From positions 992,001 through 1,056,000 of the forward strand of contig NZ_CP040428.1 in NCBI RefSeq assembly GCF_005671395.1: 64,000 nucleotides of DNA, given 5' to 3'. Origin of the DNA: Jejubacter calystegiae. GTDB taxonomy: Bacteria; Pseudomonadota; Gammaproteobacteria; Enterobacterales; Enterobacteriaceae. Below the pieces are notes generated by a model. It was not told where the DNA came from. It saw nothing but the letters and a program-made list of their open reading frames with translations, and ran no database searches. The position numbers were made by a program, and so were the translations under genes. Shown here piece after piece: positions 47,718 through 56,655 of this stretch (its first letter is position 1; each line of letters opens with the position of its first letter).

Positions 47718-48863
47718 GTGGCTGAAGAAAGCGACCAGGAAAAAACAGAAGACCCCACCCCCACACGACGAGAGAAAGCGCGAAAAGAGGGACAAATCCC
47801 CCGTTCGAAAGAGCTGACCTCGCTGTTGATGCTGGTGGCTGGCTGGGCACTGCTGTGGACGGTGGGGCACCACATGGCCCGCGATCTCGGGTTGCTATTG
47901 CAGGACGGGCTGAATTTCGATCACAGCATCATTAACGACCAGAAGACCATGGTGCGTCAGTTCGGGCGCCTGATACTGGAGGCGGTCAGCGCCCTGGTGC
48001 CGCTGATGATGGGGCTGGTGCTGGTGGCGATAGGCTCGCCGATGCTGCTGGGCGGTCTGCATTTCAGCGGCAAGTCGTTTAAGCCCAACTTTAAACGGAT
48101 GAACCCGCTGCCCGGCATTAAGCGCATGTTTTCCAAACAGTTTGTATCAGAGATGCTGAAAAGCGTGCTGAAAGTCACCCTGGTGACGGTGACCTGCAGT
48201 CTGTTTCTGTGGGGCAACTGGGCCAAAATGATGCGCCTGCTGCACGAAACGCCATTGACCGCCATTGATGACGCGCTGGCCCTGATTTCGCAGTGCATGT
48301 TGCTGATTACGCTGAGCCTTATTCCAATGGTGGCTTATGACGTATTTTACCAAATCTTCAGCAACCTGAAGAAAATGCGTATGACCCGCCAGGAGATCCG
48401 CGACGAATTTAAACAGCAGGAGGGGGACCCGCACGTTAAAGGACGCATCCGTCAGCAGCAGCGGGCCGCGGCCCAGCGCCGCATGATGAGCGACGTACCC
48501 AAAGCGGACGTGATTGTGAATAACCCGACTCACTATTCCGTTGCCCTACGCTATGAGGAAGGCGCTATGTCGGCGCCAAAAGTGGTGGCGAAAGGGGCTG
48601 GCGCCATTGCGCTGCGCATTCGCGAACTGGGCAACGAACACCGCATTCCCATGCTGGAAGCGCCGCCGCTGGCGCGCGCGCTGTATCGCCATAGTGAAAT
48701 CGGCCAGCCGATTCCCACCGCACTCTATAGCGCGGTGGCCGAAGTGCTCGCCTGGGTCTATGGACTGCGCCGCTGGCGTAAAGAAGGCGGGCTTATCCCG
48801 CGCAAACCGCAAAACATTTCGGTTCCGGCAGGGCTGGACTTTGCACGAGAGAGTAAACACTGA
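47718..48863 (+). CDS. flhB: flagellar export gate protein FlhB
   Basis: Membrane component of the flagellar type III export gate that switches specificity from hook to filament. It has 381 residues and four transmembrane helices in the first 210. The autocleavage motif NPTH lies in DVIVNNPTHYSVALRYEEG. The start is GTG at 47718 (reads MAEESDQEKTEDPTP). It is followed directly by flhA (ends TGATG, sharing one base). Confidence 0.97.
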   Translation: MAEESDQEKTEDPTPTRREKARKEGQIPRSKELTSLLMLVAGWALLWTVGHHMARDLGLLLQDGLNFDHSIINDQKTMVRQFGRLILEAVSALVPLMMGLVLVAIGSPMLLGGLHFSGKSFKPNFKRMNPLPGIKRMFSKQFVSEMLKSVLKVTLVTVTCSLFLWGNWAKMMRLLHETPLTAIDDALALISQCMLLITLSLIPMVAYDVFYQIFSNLKKMRMTRQEIRDEFKQQEGDPHVKGRIRQQQRAAAQRRMMSDVPKADVIVNNPTHYSVALRYEEGAMSAPKVVAKGAGAIALRIRELGNEHRIPMLEAPPLARALYRHSEIGQPIPTALYSAVAEVLAWVYGLRRWRKEGGLIPRKPQNISVPAGLDFARESKH

Positions 48864-50965
48864 TGTCCAACATCGCCACAAAGCTACGCTTACCCAATCT
48901 TAAAGAGACCCAATGGCAAATCCTTGCCGGTCCGGTACTGATCATGCTGATTCTGGCGATGATGGTACTGCCGCTACCGGCGTTCCTGCTGGATCTGTTC
49001 TTCACCTTCAACATCGTCCTGGCGCTGATGATTCTGATGGTGGCCATGTTCACCCAGCGAACCCTGGAATTCGCCGCCTTCCCGACCATCCTGCTGTTCT
49101 CCACCCTGCTCAGGCTGGCGCTCAACGTCGCTTCCACCCGTATCATCCTGATGGAAGGTCATACCGGTTCAGCGGCGGCGGGCCATGTGGTAGAGGCCTT
49201 TGGTCACTTCCTGGTGGGCGGTAACTTCGCCATCGGTATCGTGGTGTTTATTATCCTTGTGATCATCAACTTTATGGTTATCACCAAGGGTGCAGGCCGT
49301 ATCGCGGAAGTAGGTGCTCGCTTTACTCTGGACGGAATGCCTGGCAAGCAGATGGCTATCGATGCCGACCTGAACGCCGGTCTGATTGGCGAAGAAGAAG
49401 CCAAACGTCGTCGTACCGAAGTGACTCAGGAGTCCGACTTTTACGGCTCCATGGACGGTGCGAGTAAATTCGTCCGCGGTGACGCCATCGCCGGTATTCT
49501 GATTCTGGTTATCGAGATGGTCGGCGGCCTGCTGGTGGGTATGCTGAGCCACGGCATGCCGTTCGGCCAGGCTGGTGAAACCTACGTTCTGCTGGCGATT
49601 GGTGACGGTCTGGTCGCCCAGATCCCGGCGCTGATTATCTCCACCGCCGCCGGTGTTATCGTGACCCGCGTGTCGAATGAGCAGAGCGTGGGCGAACAGA
49701 TGTTTACCCAGTTGTTCAGCAACCCAAGAGTCATGGTGCTGGCTGCGGGCGTAATCGGCTTGCTGGGGCTGATCCCCGGCATGCCGAACTTCGTCTTCCT
49801 GCTGTTTACCGGCGGGCTACTGGGACTAGCCTGGTGGCTGCGCGGCGCCGACGGCAAAGGGCGGACCTCTTCCGGAACCGCGGCAGACGGTCAGACGGAG
49901 AAAGATCCCATCAAGCAGGAGTCCCTGCAGGCCAGCGAAGCTACCTGGCAGGACGTACAGTTCGAAGATATGCTGGGGCTGGAAGTGGGTTACCGCCTGA
50001 TTCCAATGGTGGATGGCGCCCAGAGCGGCGAACTGCTTGGCCGTATCCGCGGCATTCGTAAGAAATTCGCTCAGGATATGGGCTTCCTGCCGCCGGTGGT
50101 GCACATCCGCGACAATCTCGACCTGACGCCGACTCACTACCGTATTCTGATGAAAGGGGTGGAAATAGGCAGCGGTGAAACTCAGCCGGAGCGCTGGATG
50201 GCAATTAATCCCGGTAATGCCGTGGGCTCCCTGGAAGGCGAGCCCTGCCAGGAGCCAGCCTTCGGTCTGGAAGCGGTCTGGATCGACGAAGTTCTGCGCG
50301 AACAGGCTCAGACCCAGGGCTACACCGTGGTGGATGCCAGCACCGTGATGGCGACACACCTTAACCATCTGATTGCCATGAATGCCAGCGATCTGTTTGG
50401 TCGTCAGGAAACCCAGCAGTTGCTCGATCGCATCACCAAAGATATGCCGAAGCTTATCGAGGATCTGATCCCCGGTACCGTCAGCCTGACCGTGCTGCAT
50501 AAGGTTCTGCAAAATCTGCTGGCCGAGCGCGTCTCCATCCGCGATATGCGCTCGATTATTGAAGCCCTGGCCGAACATGCGCCGGGCCAGACCGATCCGG
50601 ATGAGCTGACCGCGCTGGTGCGCGTGAAGCTGGGTCGCGCCATTACTCATCAGTGGTTCCCGGGCAGTGGGGAGCTGCAGGTGATTGGTCTGGATGTGGG
50701 GCTGGAGCGCATTCTGATTCAGGCAGCCCAGAGCGGCAGCGGCCTTGAACCGGGCATCGCGGAAAACCTGATGATTCAGACGGAACGTGCGCTCCAGCGT
50801 CAGGAGGCTATGGGTGCGCCGCCGGTACTGCTGGTGAACCACATCCTGCGTATGATGCTGTCGCGCTTCCTGCGCCGCGCCATGCCGCAGCTGGTGGTGA
50901 TGTCCAATATGGAGATCGCAAACCATCGCCCTATTCGGATGAGCTCTATCGTGGGGGGTCAATAG
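48863..50965 (+). CDS. flhA: flagellar export gate protein FlhA
   Basis: Major nine-subunit ring of the export gate that docks chaperone-substrate complexes and uses the proton motive force. It has 700 residues. About eight membrane helices occupy residues 20-330, including the FHIPEP-type loop (FTLDGMPGKQMAIDADLNAGLIGEEEA). A large cytoplasmic domain follows from about residue 360. It is translationally linked to flhB and flhE. Confidence 0.97.
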   Translation: MSNIATKLRLPNLKETQWQILAGPVLIMLILAMMVLPLPAFLLDLFFTFNIVLALMILMVAMFTQRTLEFAAFPTILLFSTLLRLALNVASTRIILMEGHTGSAAAGHVVEAFGHFLVGGNFAIGIVVFIILVIINFMVITKGAGRIAEVGARFTLDGMPGKQMAIDADLNAGLIGEEEAKRRRTEVTQESDFYGSMDGASKFVRGDAIAGILILVIEMVGGLLVGMLSHGMPFGQAGETYVLLAIGDGLVAQIPALIISTAAGVIVTRVSNEQSVGEQMFTQLFSNPRVMVLAAGVIGLLGLIPGMPNFVFLLFTGGLLGLAWWLRGADGKGRTSSGTAADGQTEKDPIKQESLQASEATWQDVQFEDMLGLEVGYRLIPMVDGAQSGELLGRIRGIRKKFAQDMGFLPPVVHIRDNLDLTPTHYRILMKGVEIGSGETQPERWMAINPGNAVGSLEGEPCQEPAFGLEAVWIDEVLREQAQTQGYTVVDASTVMATHLNHLIAMNASDLFGRQETQQLLDRITKDMPKLIEDLIPGTVSLTVLHKVLQNLLAERVSIRDMRSIIEALAEHAPGQTDPDELTALVRVKLGRAITHQWFPGSGELQVIGLDVGLERILIQAAQSGSGLEPGIAENLMIQTERALQRQEAMGAPPVLLVNHILRMMLSRFLRRAMPQLVVMSNMEIANHRPIRMSSIVGGQ

Positions 50966-50967
50966 TA

Positions 50968-51387
50968 ATGCGCCGCAGTATCGCTCTGGCTTTGATTTGT
51001 GGTCTGTTACCGCAGGCCGCCCTTGCCGCCACCGCCTCCTGGAGCCAGACCACCGTCGGCGGCATACTGAACGTCGGCAACCAGATAATGTCCGGCAGGC
51101 CGCTAACCCCTTCTGTCGCCGTACCGCCTCAGGCCACCGTCACCCGTATCAGCTGGCGGATTTCGTTACTCAATCCCCCGCCACCGGGGCTGGAGATTAA
51201 GCTGTGCACCCAGGCCCGCTGCGTCAAAATTGACGCGCTGGCCGGCCAGCGAGCGCTGCCGGAAAATATGCGCCCCGGCGATACCTGGCGCTTTATTTAT
51301 TCGGTAAATCAACGCGGCCAGCTACGCCCGCCGCTTAATGTCGTCAGTCAGCAGCTCACCGTGAATTACCGTCTGACATCATCATAA
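50968..51387 (+). CDS. flhE: flagellar protein FlhE
   Basis: Small periplasmic protein needed for proper flagellar export control in Salmonella (reported to act as a plug or chaperone). It has 139 residues with a clear signal peptide (MRRSIALALICGLLPQAALA, cleavage after ALA). The mature part holds two cysteines (LCTQARCVKID), probably a disulfide. It is the last gene of flhBAE, 2 bases after flhA. Confidence 0.93.
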   Translation: MRRSIALALICGLLPQAALAATASWSQTTVGGILNVGNQIMSGRPLTPSVAVPPQATVTRISWRISLLNPPPPGLEIKLCTQARCVKIDALAGQRALPENMRPGDTWRFIYSVNQRGQLRPPLNVVSQQLTVNYRLTSS

Positions 51388-51408
51388 AGGAAATTTGAGC
51401 CCAGGTGC

Positions 51409-51425
51409 GGGCGAGCGGCCCGCCC
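51409..51425 (+). terminator. hairpin after flhE
   Basis: GGGCG-AGCGGCC-CGCCC, a short GC stem 21 bases past the flhE stop. There is no T run; it is weak on its own. The remaining sequence to 51607 shows nothing else recognisable. Confidence 0.4.
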
Positions 51426-51607
51426 TGCCATACCCCATTCCTGAATGCCTTGTAAGCGCTCTTTCTCAACACCTTTCTGCTCCAGGTTTAGTGCATGGTT
51501 ATAAAGAGATCCTCATGTTGCGGTGAACGGCGCCAAAATAATTTGCCTGGACTGTAGCAGCCCGGACAGCGTCTGAGTGTGATATCCTCAATAAAAAACA
51601 CCCATCA

Positions 51608-52412
51608 TTAATGCAGCATATCAGCGAACGCCGTCATCGAGACCGGTCTGGAATAATAAAAGCCCTGATGAAGATAAATCCCCAGTCTCTCCAGTTGCTG
51701 TTTTTGATACTCTGATTCCACGCCCTCGGCGATCAAAATGACATTCATTGCCCGGGATGCAGCCAGTAAACCCTGGAGAATCTTTTTATAATAAAGCGTC
51801 TGTTCCCGACATCGGGTCAGGCTTTTATCCAGCTTGATAGTATCAACCTCAACCAGATTAAGATAATCAAACGCCGAAGACTCAACACCAAAGTCATCCA
51901 ATGAAATCTTTATACCTTGCTGATTCAAAAAATGGCTCGCCTCGATAACATCATCACCTATTTCCTGATGAATATGACGTTCGACAATTTCAACCTGAAT
52001 ATGAATATTGTTACCAGCAACTTTTTTCAACTGAACCAGGCGCTGAATCAGCGTTCTGTCACAAAGCTGAAACAGACACAGATTGAGAGAAAACGTAAAG
52101 CCGCTATCCAGTTTATTACGCTGCTGGATGATAAACCCCTGAAGTCTGGAGATTAATGCCATCGAATAAATACTGGCAAACTCAGGTTCTTCAAGGTGAC
52201 GAATAAGCTCCCCGGTAAGTATGTATTCATCGTTAATCAGAAACCTGGCCAGAGCCTCAACGCCAATAACGCGATGAGACGCCGAATTAAATATTGGTTG
52301 AAAAAAAAAGCGTTAGTGACCTTAAGCCCTCAGTAATTCCAGGAAATAACTCTGCGTTAACATCACCATCTCCATACTCCCTGTCAGGGTATTTATCAAT
52401 ATAAGCCTTCAT
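51608..52412 (-). pseudogene. stand-alone EAL-domain phosphodiesterase gene, frameshifted at a homopolymer
   Basis: A start at 52412 (GGGGAG just upstream; MKAYIDKYPDREYGDGDVN) opens a frame that ends early (stop codon near 52288). The EAL domain continues in another frame to the stop at 51608. The two join if one base is dropped from the run of nine T on the minus strand (52309-52301), giving SLTLFFQPIFNS...GVEALARFL and 267 residues. Retained catalytic motifs are EALAR, SLNLCLF, VEIVERH, LDDFG, IKLDKS, AEGVES and HQGFYYSRP. It could be a pseudogene, a phase-variable gene, a slippage-rescued gene, or a sequencing error. Confidence 0.8.
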
Positions 52413-52695
52413 CTCCCCGCCTGTGTTTAATAAAAGTTAATAAATTGAAATTAAATTTGCATAATCAGATTATTCTGATGCATATTGCTCTTCCGGTGAC
52501 GATCGCGGCTTACGGGGGTGATAATAACGGAAAACGCAAAATTTCGAGTATTTATATTGATAAATCACATGATTATAGGTTAAGACACTGAAAATATGTG
52601 GTTTTACAGAGTAAGTATTCATGGATACAAAATATCCTACCAAAAACGATTTGACTGCGGGTAAATCCTGAACGGAAATTTAATGTAAAGGTCTT

Positions 52696-53502
52696 ATGAT
52701 GGTTTATTTAATTAATGACACGGTTGTTTTTCGAATGGAAGATGGCGCGTTATGGAATACCACAGCTGCGGAAGAAATCATCCACATCTCCTCTACCATC
52801 GCCAGGATACTAAGTTTTTTCATAGAAAATCATGGCGTGATCTTAAGGAGGACGGCCATATTATCAGAAGTCTGGGAAAAATATGGCTTGTATTCATCCA
52901 ATAATACGTTGAATCAGTATATCTCGATACTGAGACGCACCTTTGTACGGCTGGGTCTGGAAGGCGAAGTTATTCAAACAATACCCAGGGTCGGCTTTAT
53001 TATGCTGGAACACGTTGGTATCCAGACGATTGATCTCAACAATACACAGGAAAACGATAAGCACTCCGACACTTCCGCAGTGCAAAAATCACCCGCCGAA
53101 AATATGCCAGGTTGGCAGCATCTCAGGCTCAGTTCGGGAAAGCTGATCAAAGCCTTTGCGATTAGCGTTATCGGCATCGCGTTTCCCTGCCTGATTTATG
53201 CTATCCACCCGAACAATACGCCAGCGCCTAATCTGATCTATGATCAAAAAAATCGCCATGGCCCATGTGAAATCTATTCACTAAGTAAAAAAACGTCTGA
53301 CTGGATAGCAGCAGATGACAATCTGCAACGCTTGTTGGATGAAAGTAAAATAACATGCGACGAAGGGGACACCATTATTATGAAGGTGAGTGAATATTCA
53401 ATAAATGCTCATCCGGAACAGTTGTTTGTAGCGAATTGCCTGCCCGATGAAAATGCTCCCACTACATTCAAAGCCTGTAAGAGCATCTATCACTATGAAT
53501 AA
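52696..53502 (+). CDS. ToxR/CadC-like membrane-anchored transcriptional regulator
   Basis: A 268-residue protein similar in plan to E. coli YqeI. An N-terminal winged-helix domain of the OmpR/ToxR type fills residues about 25-108 (ILSEVWEKYGLYSSNNTLNQYISILRRTF; IQTIPRVGFIML). A linker follows, then one membrane helix (AFAISVIGIAFPCLIYAI, about 153-170) and a periplasmic domain with four cysteines. Such proteins bind promoters from the membrane. The tandem ATGs at 52696/52699 follow AAAGG. It is divergent from the EAL gene and overlaps a partner gene by 8 bases. Targets are unknown. Confidence 0.85.
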   Translation: MMVYLINDTVVFRMEDGALWNTTAAEEIIHISSTIARILSFFIENHGVILRRTAILSEVWEKYGLYSSNNTLNQYISILRRTFVRLGLEGEVIQTIPRVGFIMLEHVGIQTIDLNNTQENDKHSDTSAVQKSPAENMPGWQHLRLSSGKLIKAFAISVIGIAFPCLIYAIHPNNTPAPNLIYDQKNRHGPCEIYSLSKKTSDWIAADDNLQRLLDESKITCDEGDTIIMKVSEYSINAHPEQLFVANCLPDENAPTTFKACKSIYHYE

Positions 53503-53983
53503 TAAAATAATATTAATCGCCAGTTTTCTGACACCGCTTATTATTCTGGCGGTGTTACTCTTTACTGTACTACACCCCACGCGCAATAATCGTGTTGATA
53601 TTAGCTGCATCTCATCCTTCGAATCTTCATCGGATATTGCACACTTCAGTACTCATGGTTACTTCATGCTGCAAACCCAAAGCCGTCATACAGGAATCAT
53701 CAGGATCTCAGCCATCCTGAGGGTCAGCGGCGCCGACAGTTCAGCGAATCGATACCGGGTTGCCCGCGACCTGCATTTTAAATATGCCGCCGATCGCGAA
53801 GGGAATATGACGATGAGACATATCAAAATCCATAAGAGGAATGTCGATACCATCACCGATGAACTCTTCAACCGCTATGTGTTCAGCGTGGAGCCGCACA
53901 AACAGTACTCGATAGTAAAAATGAAAAACGCATATCTGATTGGCAATAGACTGATGCCGCTCTGGAGCTGCGTGAATCTTTAG
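53495..53983 (+). CDS. membrane/periplasmic partner of the ToxR-like regulator (YqeJ-like)
   Basis: A 162-residue protein. Residues about 4-27 form a membrane helix (KIILIASFLTPLIILAVLLF), followed by a periplasmic domain with two cysteines (ISCISSF near the start, LWSCVNL at the end). Its start lies inside the end of the regulator gene (ATGAATAA overlap), so translation is coupled. The arrangement matches ToxR-ToxS and YqeI-YqeJ pairs, where the second protein supports or tunes the regulator. The function is inferred from position and topology. Confidence 0.72.
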   Translation: MNNKIILIASFLTPLIILAVLLFTVLHPTRNNRVDISCISSFESSSDIAHFSTHGYFMLQTQSRHTGIIRISAILRVSGADSSANRYRVARDLHFKYAADREGNMTMRHIKIHKRNVDTITDELFNRYVFSVEPHKQYSIVKMKNAYLIGNRLMPLWSCVNL

Positions 53984-53996
53984 TCGTTTGAGGGTA

Positions 53997-54021
53997 AAGC
54001 GCGCACGCCACGGGCGCGCTT
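53997..54021. terminator. bidirectional hairpin between the YqeJ-like gene and fliR
   Basis: AAGCGCGC-N9-GCGCGCTT forms an 8-bp perfect stem in the 42-base space between convergent genes. Short T/A runs flank it on both sides. Confidence 0.75.
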
Positions 54022-54025
54022 ATGA

Positions 54026-54814
54026 TTAGCCAATGTCGCCCATAATCTGCGTCAGACGCTCAAAAACATCGCTGATCAGATATTCAGCGAACGGCGCCAG
54101 GGTGTAGATCAGCAGCGACATCGCCACCATTCCCACCGTCAGGGTCAGCGGGAAACCCACCACAAAGATAGAGAGCTGCGGCGTCAGGCGATTCAGCAGA
54201 CCCAGGGTAATATTCAGCGTCAGTAGCAGGGTAATAATCGGCAGTCCCAGCATCAACCCGTGGGAAAAGATAATCCCCCCGGTTTTCACGATAGCCAGAA
54301 AGCCGTGGCCATTCAGCGGTTCCGGGCCGATGGGGATCACGGTAAAGCTGTCCGCCAGAATGGAGATCATCCACAGATGGCCGTTGAATGCCAGAAACAG
54401 CAGAATCATCAGCACGTTCAGTAATCGCGCCAGTACCGGCATGTTAGGGCCGCCGGAAGGATCGACGAAGGTCGCGAAAGAGAGCCCCATCTGCAGGCCG
54501 ATTATCTCCCCCGCCGTACGTACCGCGGCAAAAATCATCTGCATGGTCAGGCCAATGGCCGCGCCAATCAGAATCTGCTGCAGCGCCAGCCACAGCCCGC
54601 TCACCGTCACAATATCAACCTTCACCGGCGGGAGCGAAGGCGCAATCAGAAAAGAGATGAGCATCGCCAGGCCAATTTTCACCCGGGTGGTTATCTGTTT
54701 TTCACTGATAATCGGCGCCGTGGTAAACAGCGCCAGCACCCGCACGCTGGGCCAGAAGTAGTGGCTTATGAGCGCACCAATCTGGGAAATATCGACCTGG
54801 TACATGTCAGCCAA
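54026..54814 (-). CDS. fliR: flagellar export apparatus protein FliR
   Basis: Membrane core component of the export gate with FliP and FliQ. It has 262 residues (E. coli 261) and about six hydrophobic segments. The conserved IGLQMGLSFATFVDPSGGPNMPVL is present. It overlaps the fliQ stop by 8 bases. It is the last gene of the long minus-strand operon that begins with fliF. Confidence 0.95.
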   Translation of the reverse strand: MADMYQVDISQIGALISHYFWPSVRVLALFTTAPIISEKQITTRVKIGLAMLISFLIAPSLPPVKVDIVTVSGLWLALQQILIGAAIGLTMQMIFAAVRTAGEIIGLQMGLSFATFVDPSGGPNMPVLARLLNVLMILLFLAFNGHLWMISILADSFTVIPIGPEPLNGHGFLAIVKTGGIIFSHGLMLGLPIITLLLTLNITLGLLNRLTPQLSIFVVGFPLTLTVGMVAMSLLIYTLAPFAEYLISDVFERLTQIMGDIG

Positions 54815-55076
54815 TAATGTACGGCAGGCTGTTAAACAGCGTGCGCATATAGTCCAGGAACATATTCATCAGGGTCGGACCGGCGAGCACCACGGTCAAC
54901 GCAACGGCCAGAATTTTCGGGATAAACGACAGCGTCATCTCGTTAATCTGGGTCGATGCCTGGAGGATACTGACCACCAGGCCGGTAATCAGGGCGGCAA
55001 TCAGCAACGGTGACGCCATAGAGAATCCGATGCGCATAGCCTGATAGCCGAGCGCCATAACGCTTTCAGGAGTCAT
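54807..55076 (-). CDS. fliQ: flagellar export apparatus protein FliQ
   Basis: An 89-residue protein with two transmembrane helices, the family size. It carries MTPESVMALGYQAMRIGFSMASPLL and the conserved ISILQASTQINEMTLSF-type centre (here VSILQASTQINEMTLSFIPK). It is part of the FliPQR export core. It lies 15 bases after fliP and overlaps fliR. Confidence 0.96.
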   Translation of the reverse strand: MTPESVMALGYQAMRIGFSMASPLLIAALITGLVVSILQASTQINEMTLSFIPKILAVALTVVLAGPTLMNMFLDYMRTLFNSLPYIIG

Positions 55077-55091
55077 AGCATGTCCTCGTGA

Positions 55092-55853
55092 TTAACTGAA
55101 AAAGCTCTGGGCGAGCGAACCGGTCAATAGCTGCCAGCCATCCACCAGAACGAACAGCATCAATTTGAAGGGCAGCGAAATACCGGCTGGCGGCACCATC
55201 ATCATCCCCAGCGCCATCAGCACGCTGGCGATCACCAGGTCGATAATCAAAAATGGTATAAAGATGGTAAAGCCTATCTGGAATGCGGTTTTCAGCTCGC
55301 TGGTAACAAACGCCGGCAGCAGAACGCGCATCGGTACATCTTCCGGCCCCTGAAATCCATTCTCTTTCGCCAGCCGGGCATAGAGCGCCAGGTCGGTTTC
55401 CCGGGTCTGGTTTAGCATAAATTCACGCAGCGGACTGGCCGCACGATCGAGGGCGGTTTCCATATTAATTTTATCTTCGGACAGCGGCAGGTAAGCGTCC
55501 TGATACACCTTGTCGAAAACCGGCGACATCACGAAAAAGGTTAAGAATAGCGCCAGTCCCAGCAGCACCTGGTTCGGCGGGGACGACGGCGTGCCCAGGG
55601 CGTTACGCAGCAGACCCAGCACGATAATAATGCGGGTAAAACCGGTCATCATCAGCAGCACCGCGGGCAGGAAGGTCAGCGACGTCAGCAGGACCAGCGT
55701 CTGCACCGGCAGTGACCAGCTTTCGCCGCCGCCGGGCAGCGGTCGGCTAATCACGATTCCCGCATCAGCGGCCAGCGCGCTCTGTACAGGCAGCAATATC
55801 AGAAACGCCAGCGCCAGCAGCGGCATCAGACGACGGTTCAGGGTAAAGCTCAT
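55092..55853 (-). CDS. fliP: flagellar export apparatus protein FliP
   Basis: Forms the pentameric core of the export channel. It has 253 residues with a cleavable signal ([20 protein letters not shown]...SALAAD), unusual for an inner-membrane protein but normal for FliP. Conserved [26 protein letters not shown] and [10 protein letters not shown]-type helices are seen (here [21 protein letters not shown]). It overlaps fliO by 4 bases. Confidence 0.96.
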   Translation of the reverse strand: MSFTLNRRLMPLLALAFLILLPVQSALAADAGIVISRPLPGGGESWSLPVQTLVLLTSLTFLPAVLLMMTGFTRIIIVLGLLRNALGTPSSPPNQVLLGLALFLTFFVMSPVFDKVYQDAYLPLSEDKINMETALDRAASPLREFMLNQTRETDLALYARLAKENGFQGPEDVPMRVLLPAFVTSELKTAFQIGFTIFIPFLIIDLVIASVLMALGMMMVPPAGISLPFKLMLFVLVDGWQLLTGSLAQSFFS

Positions 55854-56251
55854 TGCGGTGACTCCGGTTTACGACCCTTCTTCAGCAGCGCCCCCAGCGC
55901 CGCCTGAAAATCCACGACGGCTTTGCCGGTTTCCGGTTCGCCGTCCGCCGCCCGAGCGTCCAGGGTATGCAGATGCGTCACCTGCTCCGCCGTTACGCCC
56001 AGCACCAGCCACTTGCCTTCAATCTCTACCACCGCCACCTGCGCCTTCTGTCCCAGCGAGCACTGACTCTTAACGCTCAGCAGCCGCTGACCGGGGTGCT
56101 TCAGCGAGGTCAGGTTAAACCGGCGCACCAGCCAGGCGATGGCCAGAATAAACAACAGGATAAAACAGAGTGCCCCGCCGACGTTCACCATCAGTGAAGC
56201 CGGCGTGGTCACAGGCGCCGATGGCGCCGGGATGGAAACCTGATTTTTCAT
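55850..56251 (-). CDS. fliO: flagellar export apparatus protein FliO
   Basis: Assembly scaffold for the FliP ring. It has 133 residues. One membrane helix (about residues 23-43, [16 protein letters not shown]) is followed by a cytoplasmic domain with [31 protein letters not shown]. It is poorly conserved between genera but secure from its position between fliN and fliP and the overlaps with both. Confidence 0.92.
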   Translation of the reverse strand: MKNQVSIPAPSAPVTTPASLMVNVGGALCFILLFILAIAWLVRRFNLTSLKHPGQRLLSVKSQCSLGQKAQVAVVEIEGKWLVLGVTAEQVTHLHTLDARAADGEPETGKAVVDFQAALGALLKKGRKPESPQ

Positions 56252-56655
56252 CAGCGGCTCAGACGGCGCATACGTTCGGAAGGCGTGATGATATCGGTAA
56301 TGCGGATGCCGAATTTATCGGACACCACCACCACTTCGCCCTGGGCTATCAGGTAACCGTTGATCAGAATATCCAGCGGCTCACCGGCCAGACCGTCAAG
56401 AGACACCACTGAGCCCTGACTCAGGCGCAGTAGCTCTTTGATAGTCATCTTGGTGCGCCCCAGTTCCACCGTCATTTTGACGGGAATATCCATAATCAGA
56501 TCGAGATCGGCGGACAGATTCATCTGCGGGCTTTCTTTATCCAGGGCCTGGAAAACGGCGCTGCTTTCAGCGGTGAGCTGCTCGCTCATCGCCTCGCCCC
56601 AAAGATCGTCCACAGACTCCTTTTCCGGGCTGGACGGCTGTTGGGTATCATTCAT
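56251..56655 (-). CDS. fliN: flagellar motor switch protein FliN
   Basis: C-ring component with FliM and FliG. It has 134 residues. The SpoA-type domain at the C-terminus reads DIPVKMTVELGRTKMTIKELL and LDILINGYLIAQGEVVVVSDKFGIRITDI. The N-terminal 50 residues are acidic. It overlaps fliM by 8 bases and touches fliO. Confidence 0.97.
   Translation of the reverse strand: MNDTQQPSSPEKESVDDLWGEAMSEQLTAESSAVFQALDKESPQMNLSADLDLIMDIPVKMTVELGRTKMTIKELLRLSQGSVVSLDGLAGEPLDILINGYLIAQGEVVVVSDKFGIRITDIITPSERMRRLSR

Noticed and set aside
52163-52320. in-frame stop upstream of the EAL fragment as a natural gene start at ATG 52162
   Set aside because: The EALAR motif and FQPIF strand lie upstream of 52162 in the same frame, so a start there would remove half of the active site.
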